Shown: in pieces, positions 43,442 to 53,160 of the stretch | Layout: the number at the start of each line of letters is the position of its first letter | Position numbering within the stretch: the stretch's first letter is position 1 | Assembly (NCBI RefSeq): GCF_034653355.1 | Contig: NZ_JAYEER010000001.1 | Span: 806,001-870,000 of the forward strand | DNA length: 64,000 nt | Direction of reading: 5' to 3' | Source: Nitrospirillum sp034653355 | GTDB taxonomy: Bacteria > Pseudomonadota > Alphaproteobacteria > Azospirillales > Azospirillaceae | Position numbers and translations under genes: made by a program | The notes under the pieces: model-generated | The model's database searches: none | Seen by the model: the letters and a program-made list of their open reading frames with translations, nothing else | What the model was told of the DNA's origin: nothing

Positions 43442-46400
43442 ATGGCGGCAGTGCGTCCGGAGGCAGGCGGATCCGGCTGGGAATTCTGGGTCGATCGCGG
43501 CGGCACCTTCACCGATGTCGTCGCCCGCCGGCCCGACGGCCGGCTGCTGACCGCCAAGCTGCTGTCGGAAAATCCCGAGCAATACCAGGACGCGGCGGTC
43601 GCCGGCATCCGCGCCCTGCTGGCGGACCATCCCGCCTTCCCCGCCGACATCGACGCCGTGAAGATCGGCACCACCGTCGCCACCAACGCCCTGCTGGAGC
43701 GCAAGGGTGAGCCGCTGGTGCTGGCCATCACCCGGGGCCATGCCGACGCCTTGCGCATCGGCTACCAGGCGCGCCCGCGCCTGTTCGACCGCCACATCAG
43801 CCTGCCCGACGCCCTCTATACCCGTGTGATCGAGGTGGCGGAACGGGTGGATGCCGACGGCGCCATCCCGATGCCGCTGGATGAGGACGCGACCCGCCGC
43901 GACCTGCGGGCCGCCTATGACGCCGGCTACCGCGCTGTGGCCATCGTGCTAATGCACGGCTACCGCTTCGACGATCATGAGAGGCGCGTGGCCACCATCG
44001 CCCGCGCCATCGGCTACACCCAGGTGTCGGTCAGCCATGAGACCAGCCGGCTGATCAAGCTGGTGCGCCGGGGCGACACCACGGTGGTGGACGCCTACCT
44101 GTCGCCGGTGCTGCGCCGCTATGTCGACCAGGTGTCGGGCGCGCTGAAGGACAATGAAGGTGCAAAGGGTGGCAAGCCCCGGCTGCTGTTCATGCAGTCG
44201 AACGGCGGCCTGGTGGATGCCCGATCCTTCCAGGGCAAGGACGCCGTGCTGTCCGGTCCCGCCGGCGGCATCGTCGGCATGGTCAGCACGGCGGTCGAGG
44301 CCGGGTTCGACCGGGTCATCGGCTTCGACATGGGGGGCACCTCCACCGACGTGTCGCACTACGCCGGCACCTATGAACGCACCTACGAGACCACCGTGGC
44401 CGGCGTGCGCCTGTGCGCGCCCATGATGAACATCCACACCGTGGCGGCGGGCGGCGGCAGCGTCTGTACCTTCGACGGGTCGCGCTTCCGCGTCGGCCCG
44501 GAATTGGCGGGGGCGGTGCCCGGTCCCGTCTGCTATCGCCGGGGCGGCCCCCTGGCCGTCACCGACTGCAACCTGATGCTGGGCAAGATCCGGCCGGCCT
44601 TCTTCCCCCACGTCTTCGGGCCCGGCGCCGACCAGCCGCTGGACCTGGCCGCCGTCGAGGCCCGCTTCCACGCCCTGGCCGCCGAGGTCAAGACGGCGAC
44701 GGGGGAGGAGCGCACACCGCATCAACTGGCCGAAGGGTTCATCACCATCGCGGTGGAGAAGATGGCCAAGGCCATCAAGGAAATCTCCGTGCAGCGCGGC
44801 TACGACGTGGCCCAATACACGCTGGCCTGCTTTGGCGGCGCCGGCGGCCAACACGCTTGCCTGGTGGCCGACGCCCTGGGCATGAAGCGGGTGATGATCC
44901 ATCCCTTCGCCGGCGTGCTGTCGGCCTATGGCATGGGCCTGGCCGACCTTCGCGTCATCCGCGACCGCACGGTGGAACAGCCGCTGTCGGCGGACCTGGA
45001 TCTCACTACACCGGCCGACGCCCTGGCGCGGGAGGCCAAGGCCGCCCTTGCCGCCCAGGATGTGCCGGTGGCGGATGTGGCGATCGAACTGACCGCCCGG
45101 CTGAAGTACGCCGGCACCGACACCAGCCTGGCCGTGCCCTTCGGTGACGCCACGGCACTGGCCGACGCCTTCGCCGACGCTCACCAGCGCCGCTTCGGCT
45201 TCATCGCCCCGGGCAAGGCCGTGGTGGTGGAGGCGCTGGCGGCCGAGGCCATCGGCCATCCCGGCCGCGGCAGCATCACGGCCGCGGCCGGGGACGCGGC
45301 CACCGGCGCACCACGGCCCTTGGCCGAGGTCCGCACCTATATGGCGGGTGCCGAGGCCGGCACCCCCGTCTATGATCGCGTCCACCTGGCGCCCGGTCAT
45401 GAGGTGAATGGTCCCGCCCTGATCCGCGAGGCCACGGCCACCACGGTGATTGAGCCCGGTTGGCGCGCCCGGGTGGACGGCCATGCCAACCTGATCCTGG
45501 AACGGGTGGTGGCCCTGGCGCCCCGCACCGCCATCGGCACCACCGTGGATCCGGTGATGCTGGAGGTGTTCAACAACCTGTTCATGGCGGTGGCGGAACA
45601 GATGGGCTACGCCCTGCAGAACACCGCCTATTCGGTCAACATCAAGGAACGGCTGGACTTTTCCTGTGCCCTGTTCGACCGCAACGGTGGGCTGATCGCC
45701 AACGCCCCGCATATGCCGGTGCATCTGGGCTCCATGGGCGACAGCGTGCGCGCCATCGTCGAGGCGCGGTCCAAGGATGGTCGGGGCATGCGGCCCGGCG
45801 ACGTCTACATGCTGAACGCGCCCTATAACGGCGGCACCCACCTGCCCGACGTCACCGTGGTCATGCCGGTGTTCGACGGCGACGGCAGCCTGCTGGTGTT
45901 CGTGGCGGCGCGCGGCCACCAGGGCGACATAGGCGGCATCACCCCAGGCTCCATGCCGCCCGACAGCCGCACCGTGGAGGACGAGGGCGTGCTGATCGAC
46001 AACTTCCTGCTGGTGGAGGGCGGACGGTTTTTGGAGGAGGAGACGCGGGCCCTGCTGGCCGGCGGCCGCTATCCCGCCCGCAATCCCGACCAGAACATCG
46101 GCGACCTGCGCGCCCAGGTGGCCGCCTGCGCCAAGGGGGCGGAGGAGATGGCGGCCATGGTGGGGCAGTTCGGCCGCGACGTGGTCGAGGCCTACATGGC
46201 CCACATGCAGGACAACGCCGAGGAGGCGGTGCGCCGCGTCATCGACGTGCTGAGGGACGGTGCCTTCCGCTATGAGATGGATAACGGCGCCGTCATCCAG
46301 GTGGCCGTCACCGTGGACCGGCGGGCGCGCCAGGCGCTGGTGGACTTCACCGACACCAGCCCGCAGTTGGAGACCAACTTCAACGCGCCGCTCAGCGTCT

Positions 46401-47095
46401 GCCGCGCCGCCGTGCTCTACGTCTTCCGTACCCTGGTGGATGACGAGATCCCGATGAACGAGGGATGCCTGAAGCCCATCGTGCTGAAGGTGCCGGCCGG
46501 CTGCCTGCTGAACCCCACCTATCCGGCGGCGGTGGTGGCCGGGAATGTGGAGACCAGCCAGGTGGTGGTGGACGCGCTCTACGGGGCGCTGGGCGTCATG
46601 GCCGGTGCCCAGGGCACCATGAACAACTTCACCTTCGGCGACGACGCCCGCCAGTATTACGAAACCATCTGTGGCGGCTCCGGCGCGGGGGCCGATTTCG
46701 ACGGCACCAGTGCGGTGCAGACGCACATGACCAACAGCCGCCTGACCGATCCCGAGGTGATGGAGGTGCGCTACCCCGTGCTGGTGGAGCGCTTCGGCGT
46801 CCGTCGCGGCTCCGGCGGGGTGGGGCGCCATCGCGGCGGTGATGGGGTGGAGCGGCTGATCCGCTTCCGCGCGCCCATGACCGCCGCCATCCTGTCCAAC
46901 CGCCGCCGCGTGCCGCCCTTCGGTCTGGACGGCGGTGGGCCGGGCGCGCCGGGGGTGACGGAGGTGCACCGGGCCGACGGCACGGTCCAGGTGCTGGCCG
47001 CCACCGATACCGTGGCCATGAACCCGGGCGACGCCATCCTGGTCAAGACACCGGGCGGTGGCGGCTATGGCAAGGCGGGCGAGGGCGACGCCTGA
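43442..47095 (+). CDS. Hydantoinase B/oxoprolinase family protein, 5-oxoprolinase (ATP-hydrolysing)
   Basis: The 1217-residue protein fuses the A-type half (Hydant_A_N with WVDRGGTFTDVVARRPDG, then VKIGTTVATNALLERKG and the second ATP motif GFDMGGTSTDVSHYAG) to the B-type half (from about residue 700: VMLEVFNNLFMAVAEQMGYAL, SCALFDRNGG, LNAPYNGGTHLPDVTVV). This single-chain architecture and length match eukaryotic-type OplAH, which opens 5-oxoproline to glutamate with ATP. DUF969/DUF979 partners overlap downstream, supporting 5-oxoproline rather than hydantoin. The ATG at 43442 has GAAAGACGGGA before it; a GTG at 43397 is in frame but lies in the hairpin. Its stop overlaps the DUF969 ATG (TGATG). 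Confidence 0.9.
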   Translation: MAAVRPEAGGSGWEFWVDRGGTFTDVVARRPDGRLLTAKLLSENPEQYQDAAVAGIRALLADHPAFPADIDAVKIGTTVATNALLERKGEPLVLAITRGHADALRIGYQARPRLFDRHISLPDALYTRVIEVAERVDADGAIPMPLDEDATRRDLRAAYDAGYRAVAIVLMHGYRFDDHERRVATIARAIGYTQVSVSHETSRLIKLVRRGDTTVVDAYLSPVLRRYVDQVSGALKDNEGAKGGKPRLLFMQSNGGLVDARSFQGKDAVLSGPAGGIVGMVSTAVEAGFDRVIGFDMGGTSTDVSHYAGTYERTYETTVAGVRLCAPMMNIHTVAAGGGSVCTFDGSRFRVGPELAGAVPGPVCYRRGGPLAVTDCNLMLGKIRPAFFPHVFGPGADQPLDLAAVEARFHALAAEVKTATGEERTPHQLAEGFITIAVEKMAKAIKEISVQRGYDVAQYTLACFGGAGGQHACLVADALGMKRVMIHPFAGVLSAYGMGLADLRVIRDRTVEQPLSADLDLTTPADALAREAKAALAAQDVPVADVAIELTARLKYAGTDTSLAVPFGDATALADAFADAHQRRFGFIAPGKAVVVEALAAEAIGHPGRGSITAAAGDAATGAPRPLAEVRTYMAGAEAGTPVYDRVHLAPGHEVNGPALIREATATTVIEPGWRARVDGHANLILERVVALAPRTAIGTTVDPVMLEVFNNLFMAVAEQMGYALQNTAYSVNIKERLDFSCALFDRNGGLIANAPHMPVHLGSMGDSVRAIVEARSKDGRGMRPGDVYMLNAPYNGGTHLPDVTVVMPVFDGDGSLLVFVAARGHQGDIGGITPGSMPPDSRTVEDEGVLIDNFLLVEGGRFLEEETRALLAGGRYPARNPDQNIGDLRAQVAACAKGAEEMAAMVGQFGRDVVEAYMAHMQDNAEEAVRRVIDVLRDGAFRYEMDNGAVIQVAVTVDRRARQALVDFTDTSPQLETNFNAPLSVCRAAVLYVFRTLVDDEIPMNEGCLKPIVLKVPAGCLLNPTYPAAVVAGNVETSQVVVDALYGALGVMAGAQGTMNNFTFGDDARQYYETICGGSGAGADFDGTSAVQTHMTNSRLTDPEVMEVRYPVLVERFGVRRGSGGVGRHRGGDGVERLIRFRAPMTAAILSNRRRVPPFGLDGGGPGAPGVTEVHRADGTVQVLAATDTVAMNPGDAILVKTPGGGGYGKAGEGDA

Positions 47096-47775
47096 TGCTC
47101 AGCCTGGTCGGCATCGCCATCGTCGCCGCCGGCTTCGCCGCCCGCCTGAACCCGCTGCTGGTGGCGGTGGCGGCGGCTTTCGGCACCGGCCTTGCCGCGG
47201 GCATGGGCGTGCTTGAGATCGTCGCCGCCTTCGGCCGCCTGTTCAACACCAACCGCTACATCTGCCTGGTCTACCTGTTCCTGCCCCTGATCGGCCTGCT
47301 GGAACGCCTGGGCATCCAGGTGCAGGCGCAGCGCCTGATCGGGGGGCTGAAGGCCGCCACGGTCGGCCGCACCTACCTGGTGTTCTTCGTTCTGCGCCAG
47401 GTGCTGGCGGCCCTGGGGGCCAAGGACCTCAGCGGCCATGCCCAGATGGTGCGCCCCGTGCTGGCCCCCATGGGCGAGGCGGTGGCGGAGGAGACGCTGG
47501 GCCGGCCCCTGGCGCCGGCGGAGCGCACGCTGGTGCGGGCCCACGCCGCTGCGGCGGAGAACATCGCCCTGTTCTTCAGCGAGGACATCTTTGTCGCCAT
47601 CGGCTCCGTCATCCTGATCAAGGGCTACTTGGCCGCCAATGGCATCGAAGTCAGTCCCCTGGACGTTTCGGTCTGGGCCATCCCCACCGCCCTCGTGGCG
47701 GTGGTGATCCACGGCGCCCGCCTGCTGCTGCTGGACCGCCGGCTGAAGGCCGCAAAAGGGGTGGTGGCGTCATGA
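47095..47775 (+). CDS. DUF969 membrane protein, putative 5-oxoproline transporter subunit
   Basis: The 226-residue protein has several membrane helices (LSLVGIAIVAAGFAARLNPLL, YICLVYLFLPLIGLLERLG, VWAIPTALVAVVIHGARLL) and the family block IFVAIGSVILIKGYL preceded by AAENIALFFSEDI. DUF969 and DUF979 always occur together and are thought to form a two-subunit carrier for 5-oxoproline. It overlaps the oxoprolinase stop by one base and the DUF979 start by four, so the stoichiometry is probably set by translational coupling. Confidence 0.88.
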   Translation: MLSLVGIAIVAAGFAARLNPLLVAVAAAFGTGLAAGMGVLEIVAAFGRLFNTNRYICLVYLFLPLIGLLERLGIQVQAQRLIGGLKAATVGRTYLVFFVLRQVLAALGAKDLSGHAQMVRPVLAPMGEAVAEETLGRPLAPAERTLVRAHAAAAENIALFFSEDIFVAIGSVILIKGYLAANGIEVSPLDVSVWAIPTALVAVVIHGARLLLLDRRLKAAKGVVAS

Positions 47776-48728
47776 TCGGCATCAGCGTCGCCTATGACCT
47801 GGCCGGCCTGATGTTCGCCGCCATCGCCTGGCGCTCGGCGCGGGACGCCGGCAATCCCCGGCGCCTCGGCGCCGGCCTGTTCTGGGCCTTGCTGGCGCTC
47901 AGCTTCCTGGCGGGCGATTACCTGGGGGATCTCGCCAACGGCATCCTGGTGCTGGCCTTGGCCGTCCTGGGTGGCTTCGGCCTCATGGGACGGGGGACGG
48001 AGGCCTGCGCCCCGCGCGAGGCGCGCGAGGAACAGGCCCGGCGTTGGGGCTATTGGCTGTTCCCCATCCTGTTCCTGCCGCCTGTCATCGCCCTGGCGGG
48101 CACGATCTGGGGGCCGGCCCTGACCTGGAACGGCCGGCCGCTGGTGGACCCCAAGCAGGGCACGCTGATCTGGCTGGCGCTGGGCATCGTGGCGGCGCTG
48201 GCGGCGACGGTCCTGTACACCCGGCAGCGCTTGGGCACCCCCCTGCGTGACGCCCGGCGCCTCGTGGAACTGGTGGGCTGGGCCGCCATACTGCCGCAGG
48301 TGCTGGCGGCCCTGGGCGGCATCTTCGCGCTGGCCAAGGTGGGTGACGCCGTCGCCGCGCTGGTGGGTCAGTACCTGACCCTGGACCACCGCTTCCCCCT
48401 GGTGTGCGCCTACACCGGCGGCATGGCGCTGCTGACCATCCTGATGGGCAACGCCTTCGCCGCCTTTCCGGTCATGACCTCGGGCATCGCCCTGCCGCTG
48501 CTGGTGGGCCGCTTCGGCGGCGACCCGGCCGTCATCTCCGCCATCGGCATGCTGTCGGGCTTCTGCGGCACGCTGATGACGCCCATGGCCGCCAATTTCA
48601 ACATCGTCCCGGCCGCCCTGCTGGAGCTGCCGGACCGCAACGCGGTCATCCGGGCGCAGGTGCCGACGGCCCTGCTGGTCCTGGTGGCCAACACCCTGCT
48701 GATCCAAATCCTGGGTTTCCCCAAATGA
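47772..48728 (+). CDS. DUF979 membrane protein, putative 5-oxoproline transporter subunit
   Basis: The 318-residue polytopic protein shows about nine hydrophobic segments and the DUF979 features FLAGDYLGDLANGILVLAL, HRFPLVCAYTGGMALLTILMGNAFAAFPVMTSGIALPLLV and GFCGTLMTPMAANFNIVPAALLELPD. Together with DUF969 it forms the predicted importer feeding the oxoprolinase. Its start overlaps the DUF969 stop (ATGA), and its own stop overlaps the DUF2891 ATG. Confidence 0.88.
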   Translation: MIGISVAYDLAGLMFAAIAWRSARDAGNPRRLGAGLFWALLALSFLAGDYLGDLANGILVLALAVLGGFGLMGRGTEACAPREAREEQARRWGYWLFPILFLPPVIALAGTIWGPALTWNGRPLVDPKQGTLIWLALGIVAALAATVLYTRQRLGTPLRDARRLVELVGWAAILPQVLAALGGIFALAKVGDAVAALVGQYLTLDHRFPLVCAYTGGMALLTILMGNAFAAFPVMTSGIALPLLVGRFGGDPAVISAIGMLSGFCGTLMTPMAANFNIVPAALLELPDRNAVIRAQVPTALLVLVANTLLIQILGFPK

Positions 48729-49753
48729 CCAATTCCGCTTTTCCCGGCCTCAGCGAGGCCCACGCCGTCCGGTTCGCCGAGATCGCGCTGGGCCACGTCA
48801 CCCGTGAATACCCCAACGTCATCACCCATTTCCTGAACGGGCCGGAGGACGCGCGGACGCCGCGCGCCATGCACCCCATCTTCTTTGGCAGCCTGGACTG
48901 GCATTCCTGCGTCCATGGCCACTGGCTGTTGGCCCGCACCCTGCGGCTGTTTCCCGGCAGCCCGGTGGCCGACCGCATCCGCGCCCTGTTCGCCGACAGC
49001 TACACACCGGAAAAGGTCGCGGGCGAACTGGCCTATTTCCAGCGGCCCAACACCGGCACCTTCGAACGGCCCTACGGCTGGGCCTGGTACCTGCTGCTGG
49101 CCGCCGAACTGCGCCGCACCGGCATGGGCGCTGTCGGCGCCGCCTGGGCCACGGCGCTGGCGCCCCTGACGGCGGAGATCGTGGGCCGGCTGAAGGCCTA
49201 TCTGCCCAAGGCGACGTACCCGGTGCGCACCGGCCTGCACATCAACACCGCCTTCGCCCTGACCCTGTCCATGGCCTATGCCCGACGCCGGGGCGACGAC
49301 GGCCTGGCCGACCTCATCACCCAAACCGCCCAGGCCTGGTACGGCGGTGATGCCGATGCCCAGGTGTGGGAACCGTCGGGCACCGATTTCCTGTCGCCGG
49401 TGCTGACCTCCGCCGTCGCCATGGCCGCCGTGCTGCCGCGTGCGGAGTTCCGCGCCTGGTTCGCCCGCCTGCTGCCCGGCGTGGCGGATGGCCAACCACG
49501 AACCCTGTTCACCCCGGCCACGGTCAGCGACCGCAGCGACGGCACCATCGCCCACCTGGACGGTCTGAACCTCAGCCGCGCCTGGTGCTGGCGCGCCATC
49601 GCCGCCCAGCTGGACCCGGCGGACCCCGTTGCCATCCAGGCGCGGGCGGCGGCTGACCTGCACCTGGCGGACGCCCTGCCGCACCTGGAATCCGACTACA
49701 TGGGCGAACATTGGCTGGCCAGCTTCGCCGTGCTGGCGCTGGACGGGGTGTGA
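48725..49753 (+). CDS. DUF2891 family protein
   Basis: The 342-residue protein is cytosolic by sequence, with DUF2891 landmarks MHPIFFGSLDWHSCVHGHWLL near the N-terminus, FERPYGWAWYLLLAAEL and EPSGTDFLSPVLTSAVAMA, and HLDGLNLSRAWCWRAIA before the C-terminus. The regular helices and the aromatic, His-rich conserved patches are like (alpha/alpha)6-barrel enzymes, suggesting a hydrolase or epimerase. Biochemical function is unknown. It overlaps the DUF979 stop by four bases in the 5-oxoproline operon, so a role in that metabolism is the best guess. Start chosen at the coupled ATG 48725. Confidence 0.87.
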   Translation: MTNSAFPGLSEAHAVRFAEIALGHVTREYPNVITHFLNGPEDARTPRAMHPIFFGSLDWHSCVHGHWLLARTLRLFPGSPVADRIRALFADSYTPEKVAGELAYFQRPNTGTFERPYGWAWYLLLAAELRRTGMGAVGAAWATALAPLTAEIVGRLKAYLPKATYPVRTGLHINTAFALTLSMAYARRRGDDGLADLITQTAQAWYGGDADAQVWEPSGTDFLSPVLTSAVAMAAVLPRAEFRAWFARLLPGVADGQPRTLFTPATVSDRSDGTIAHLDGLNLSRAWCWRAIAAQLDPADPVAIQARAAADLHLADALPHLESDYMGEHWLASFAVLALDGV

Positions 49754-49783
49754 CGGCGACAGGTTGAATGAGGGAGGGGTTGG

Positions 49784-50692
49784 ATGGGACGGCGCACGAT
49801 CCTGCTGGACGGTGGCATGGGACGCGAATTGCAGCGCATGGGCGCGCCCTTCCGCCAGCCGGAATGGTCGGCCCTGGCGCTGATCGAGGCGCCGGATTAT
49901 GTGCGCCGGGCCCACGACGCCTTCCTGGATGCCGGTGCCGACATCATCACCAGCAACAGCTACGCCCTGGTGCCCTTCCATATCGGGGAGGAGAGGTTTG
50001 TTGCGCAAGGCGGGGCCCTGGCCTCCCTTGCCGGACGGCTGGCCCGGCAGGCGGCGGACGCCAAGGGCGGGGCCCGCGTCGCCGGATCCTTGCCGCCGCT
50101 GTTCGGCTCCTACCGCGCCGACCTGTTCGATGCGGCGCGTGCGGCGGATCTGCTGGCCCCATTGGTAGATGGCCTGGCGCCGCACGTCGACCTTTGGCTG
50201 GCGGAAACCCAAAGCGCGGTGGCGGAGGTGCGGGCCGTGCGCGCGGCTTTGGGGGGCGCCTCGGGGAAGGATGATGCCAAGCCGCTATGGCTATCCTTCA
50301 CACTGGAGGATGAGGCGGCCGACGCGGCCATCGATCCCCGCCTGCGCGGGGGCGAGGCAGTGGCCCAGGCCACCGAGGCGGCGCTGGCCCTGGGGGCCGC
50401 CGCCCTGCTGTTCAATTGCAGCCAGCCCGAGGTCATGGGGCCGGCGCTGGTCGCGGCCCAGGCCGCCGCCGCCGGCGCACCGCTGCCTTTGGGCGTGTAC
50501 GCCAACGCCTTCCCCCCGCAGCCCAAGGATGCCACCGCCAACGACGGCCTGGATGAGCTGCGCGCCGACCTGACGCCCGCCACCTATCTGGACTGGGCAC
50601 GGCGCTGGGTGGATGCCGGCGCGGCCATCGTCGGGGGCTGTTGCGGCATCGGGCCCGACCATATCCGCGCCCTGGCGGCGGCTTTGCCGTGA
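49784..50692 (+). CDS. Homocysteine S-methyltransferase family protein
   Basis: The 302-residue TIM-barrel protein has ILLDGGMGRELQRMG at the start, DAGADIITSNSYALVP, and the zinc-binding cysteines in LFNCSQPE and in GGCCGIGPDHI near the C-terminus, so all three Cys ligands are present. Family members move a methyl group from S-methylmethionine, SAM or betaine to homocysteine. GGGAGGGG lies before the ATG, 30 bases after the DUF2891 stop. Linkage to 5-oxoproline use is unusual and could reflect glutathione/sulfur amino-acid metabolism. Confidence 0.88.
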   Translation: MGRRTILLDGGMGRELQRMGAPFRQPEWSALALIEAPDYVRRAHDAFLDAGADIITSNSYALVPFHIGEERFVAQGGALASLAGRLARQAADAKGGARVAGSLPPLFGSYRADLFDAARAADLLAPLVDGLAPHVDLWLAETQSAVAEVRAVRAALGGASGKDDAKPLWLSFTLEDEAADAAIDPRLRGGEAVAQATEAALALGAAALLFNCSQPEVMGPALVAAQAAAAGAPLPLGVYANAFPPQPKDATANDGLDELRADLTPATYLDWARRWVDAGAAIVGGCCGIGPDHIRALAAALP

Positions 50693-51600
50693 GGAGTGCC
50701 GGGTCCGCCGCCCTCCGGGCCCGCCTGCTGGGGTGGGGCGCCCCCTGGCTGTTCATCCTCATCTGGTCCACCGGCTTTCTGGTGGGACGGGCGGTGCTGC
50801 CCTATGCCGACGTGCAGCTGTTTCTGGTGGCGCGCTTTGGCCTGACGGCGCTGCTCTTTACCGGCGCCACGCTGACGGCCGGCGTTTCCTGGCCCCGTGG
50901 CCGGGCGGCGGGTCTGCACCTGCTGGCCGGTGGCCTGATGCAGGGCGTCTATATCGGCTTCTCCTACTGGGCCATCGCCCAGGGGCTGGCCGCCGGCATC
51001 ATGGCGCTGATGGGTGCCTTGCAGCCCCTGTTCACCGCCCTCATTAGCACCCTCGTGTTCCGCCAGCGGCTCAGCCGCCTGGCCTGGCTGGGCCTGGCCA
51101 TCGGTTTCGCCGGCGTCGCCTGCGTGCTGGCGCCAAAGCTGGCCCTGCACGCGGCGGCCGGGGCGGGGTCGGGTGGCTTGCCGCCGCTGGGGGCAGCCCT
51201 GGCCGTGCTCAGCGTCCTATCCATCACCATCGGCACCCTGCTGCAGAAATCCTCCGTGGCCGGGGATGACTTGCGCCCGGCCGGCGCGCTGCAGAACCTG
51301 GGCGCCCTTTGTGTGGTCTGCCTGCTATTCCTGACCGTGGGCACGCCGCATTGGGATCCGCACCCGGTGTTGTGGACGGCGCTGGCCTGGGCCGTCCTGG
51401 GCCCTTCGGTCATCGGCATCTCACTGCTGGTGTGGATGGTGCGCCATGGCGAGGCCACGCGCGCCACGGCGCTGCTGCTGCTGGTCCCGCCGCTGGCGGC
51501 GCTGGAGGCCTTCTTCCTGTTCCATGAAACACTGACACCGCTGCAGCTGGCCGGCTTCGCCCTGGCCCTGGGCGGCGTCGGCCTGACGCGCCGGGGGTGA
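50689..51600 (+). CDS. EamA/DMT-family exporter
   Basis: The 303-residue protein has about ten membrane helices in two EamA repeats (LFILIWSTGFLVGRAVLPYADV with the first repeat, LGALCVVCLLFLTVG through LLVPPLAALEAFFLFHETL with the second). The E in FHETLTPLQLAGFALALGGV is conserved in the drug/metabolite transporters of this family, which commonly export amino acids such as threonine, homoserine or cysteine. I take GTG 50689, which overlaps the methyltransferase stop (GTGA); other starts upstream lie inside that gene. It ends the operon. Confidence 0.85.
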   Translation: MRSAGSAALRARLLGWGAPWLFILIWSTGFLVGRAVLPYADVQLFLVARFGLTALLFTGATLTAGVSWPRGRAAGLHLLAGGLMQGVYIGFSYWAIAQGLAAGIMALMGALQPLFTALISTLVFRQRLSRLAWLGLAIGFAGVACVLAPKLALHAAAGAGSGGLPPLGAALAVLSVLSITIGTLLQKSSVAGDDLRPAGALQNLGALCVVCLLFLTVGTPHWDPHPVLWTALAWAVLGPSVIGISLLVWMVRHGEATRATALLLLVPPLAALEAFFLFHETLTPLQLAGFALALGGVGLTRRG

Positions 51601-51690
51601 GGGCGCGGCCGGTTGCCCTCCGCCACGGGCGGTGTGCTAAGCTGCGCGAATAATGTGTGGCCTATTGTTTGATCTGGGGATGGGGAAGCC

Positions 51691-53160
51691 ATGAGCCGCT
51701 TCGTCGGTTTGAGTTCCACGGTGGAAGGCCTGGCGGGGGGCCGGGTCATGGTCATCGGCGACGTCATGCTGGACCGTTTCGTGCGCGGCAAGGTGGGACG
51801 CATTTCGCCGGAGGCGCCGGTGCCCGTGCTGCGCAACGCGCATGAGGACGTCATGCTGGGTGGTGCGGGCAACGTGGTGCGCAACATCACGGCGCTGGGC
51901 GGCCACGTGGTGTTCGGCGGCGTCATCGGCGGCGATGCCGCCGGTGTGCGCGTCAGCCAGCTGGTAGCGGCCGATGCCCAGGTCACCCCCATCCTGCAGG
52001 TGGATACCCGGCGCCGCACCTCGGAAAAGACGCGCTTCGTGGCCGATGGCCACCACCTGCTGCGCTCCGACTGGGACAGTGAGGAGACGGTGGCGGAGGA
52101 TACGCACCGCGGCCTGGTGACGGCCATGGCCGCGCACTTGTCCGGCGTCGACGTCGTCATCCTGTCCGACTACGGCAAGGGCGTGTTCACGCCGCCGGTC
52201 CTGAAGGAGCTGATCGCCCTGGCGCGCGAGGCCGGCAAGCCGGTGATCGTCGATCCCAAGAGCGCCGACTATTCGATCTATCGCGGCGCCACCCTGGTCA
52301 CGCCCAACCGGGCGGAGCTGGCGCTGGCCGTGGGGCATAATCCCAGGACCACGGAAGAGATCGTGGCCGCCGCCGCCACCCTGATGCGCGACCATGGCAT
52401 CGAGGGCATGCTGGTCACCCGCAGTGAGGAGGGCATGACCCTGGTTCGGGGCGACGGCACGTCCCTGAACGTGCAGGCGGAGGCTAAGGAGGTCTTTGAC
52501 GTTTCCGGCGCCGGCGACACCGTGGTGTCCGTCATCGCCGCCGCGCTGGCAACAGGGGCGGACATCGCCGAGGCGGTGGAACTGGCCAACGTCGCCGCCG
52601 GCCTGGTGGTGGCCAAGGTGGGCACGGCCGTGGTCAGCCCGGCGGAACTGCTGCACGCCCTGGCCGAACAGGACGACCGCCAGAACCTGTCCAAGGTGCT
52701 GGGCGGGGCGGAACTGCGGGAACAGATCGCCCGCTGGCGCCGCCGGGGCCTGAAGGTGGGCTTTACCAACGGCTGCTTCGACCTGATCCATCCCGGCCAT
52801 GTCCAGCTGCTGGCCGCCGCCCGCGCCACCTGCGACCGCCTGATCGTCGGTCTCAACTCCGACGCGTCGGTGCGCCGCCTGAAGGGGCCGGAACGGCCCA
52901 TCCAGGACGAGCGGTCGCGGGCCATCGTGCTGGCCGCCTTCGGCTCGGTCGACGCCGTGGCCCTGTTCGAGGACGACACGCCCCTGGCGCTGATCACCGA
53001 GGTGATGCCCGACGTGCTGATCAAGGGGGCCGATTACACCATCGACCAGGTGGTGGGTGCCGACGTGGTCCAGGCCAACGGCGGCCGCGTGGCCCTGGTG
53101 GAGCTGGTGCCCAACCAAAGCACCACCGGCATCGCCAAGCGCATCCGCGTGACGGGCTGA
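51691..53160 (+). CDS. hldE: Bifunctional heptose 7-phosphate kinase / heptose 1-phosphate adenylyltransferase
   Basis: The 489-residue protein has an N-terminal PfkB/ribokinase domain (MVIGDVMLDRFVRGKVGRIS, GGAGNVVRN, DPKSADYSIYRGATLVTPN, catalytic GAGDT in FDVSGAGDTVVSV) and a C-terminal nucleotidyltransferase with GFTNGCFDLIHPGHVQLL, carrying the HxGH motif. HldE makes ADP-D-glycero-beta-D-manno-heptose for lipopolysaccharide inner core. Full length and both active sites are intact. GGGGAAG precedes the ATG. The epimerase gene follows; gmhA and gmhB are not here. Confidence 0.96.
   Translation: MSRFVGLSSTVEGLAGGRVMVIGDVMLDRFVRGKVGRISPEAPVPVLRNAHEDVMLGGAGNVVRNITALGGHVVFGGVIGGDAAGVRVSQLVAADAQVTPILQVDTRRRTSEKTRFVADGHHLLRSDWDSEETVAEDTHRGLVTAMAAHLSGVDVVILSDYGKGVFTPPVLKELIALAREAGKPVIVDPKSADYSIYRGATLVTPNRAELALAVGHNPRTTEEIVAAAATLMRDHGIEGMLVTRSEEGMTLVRGDGTSLNVQAEAKEVFDVSGAGDTVVSVIAAALATGADIAEAVELANVAAGLVVAKVGTAVVSPAELLHALAEQDDRQNLSKVLGGAELREQIARWRRRGLKVGFTNGCFDLIHPGHVQLLAAARATCDRLIVGLNSDASVRRLKGPERPIQDERSRAIVLAAFGSVDAVALFEDDTPLALITEVMPDVLIKGADYTIDQVVGADVVQANGGRVALVELVPNQSTTGIAKRIRVTG

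Noticed and set aside
43949..46969. 1006-codon open frame on the minus strand, antisense to the oxoprolinase gene
   Set aside because: It is the GC-rich mirror frame of a well-recognised enzyme; the translation is His/Gly/Ala/Val-rich without any domain.
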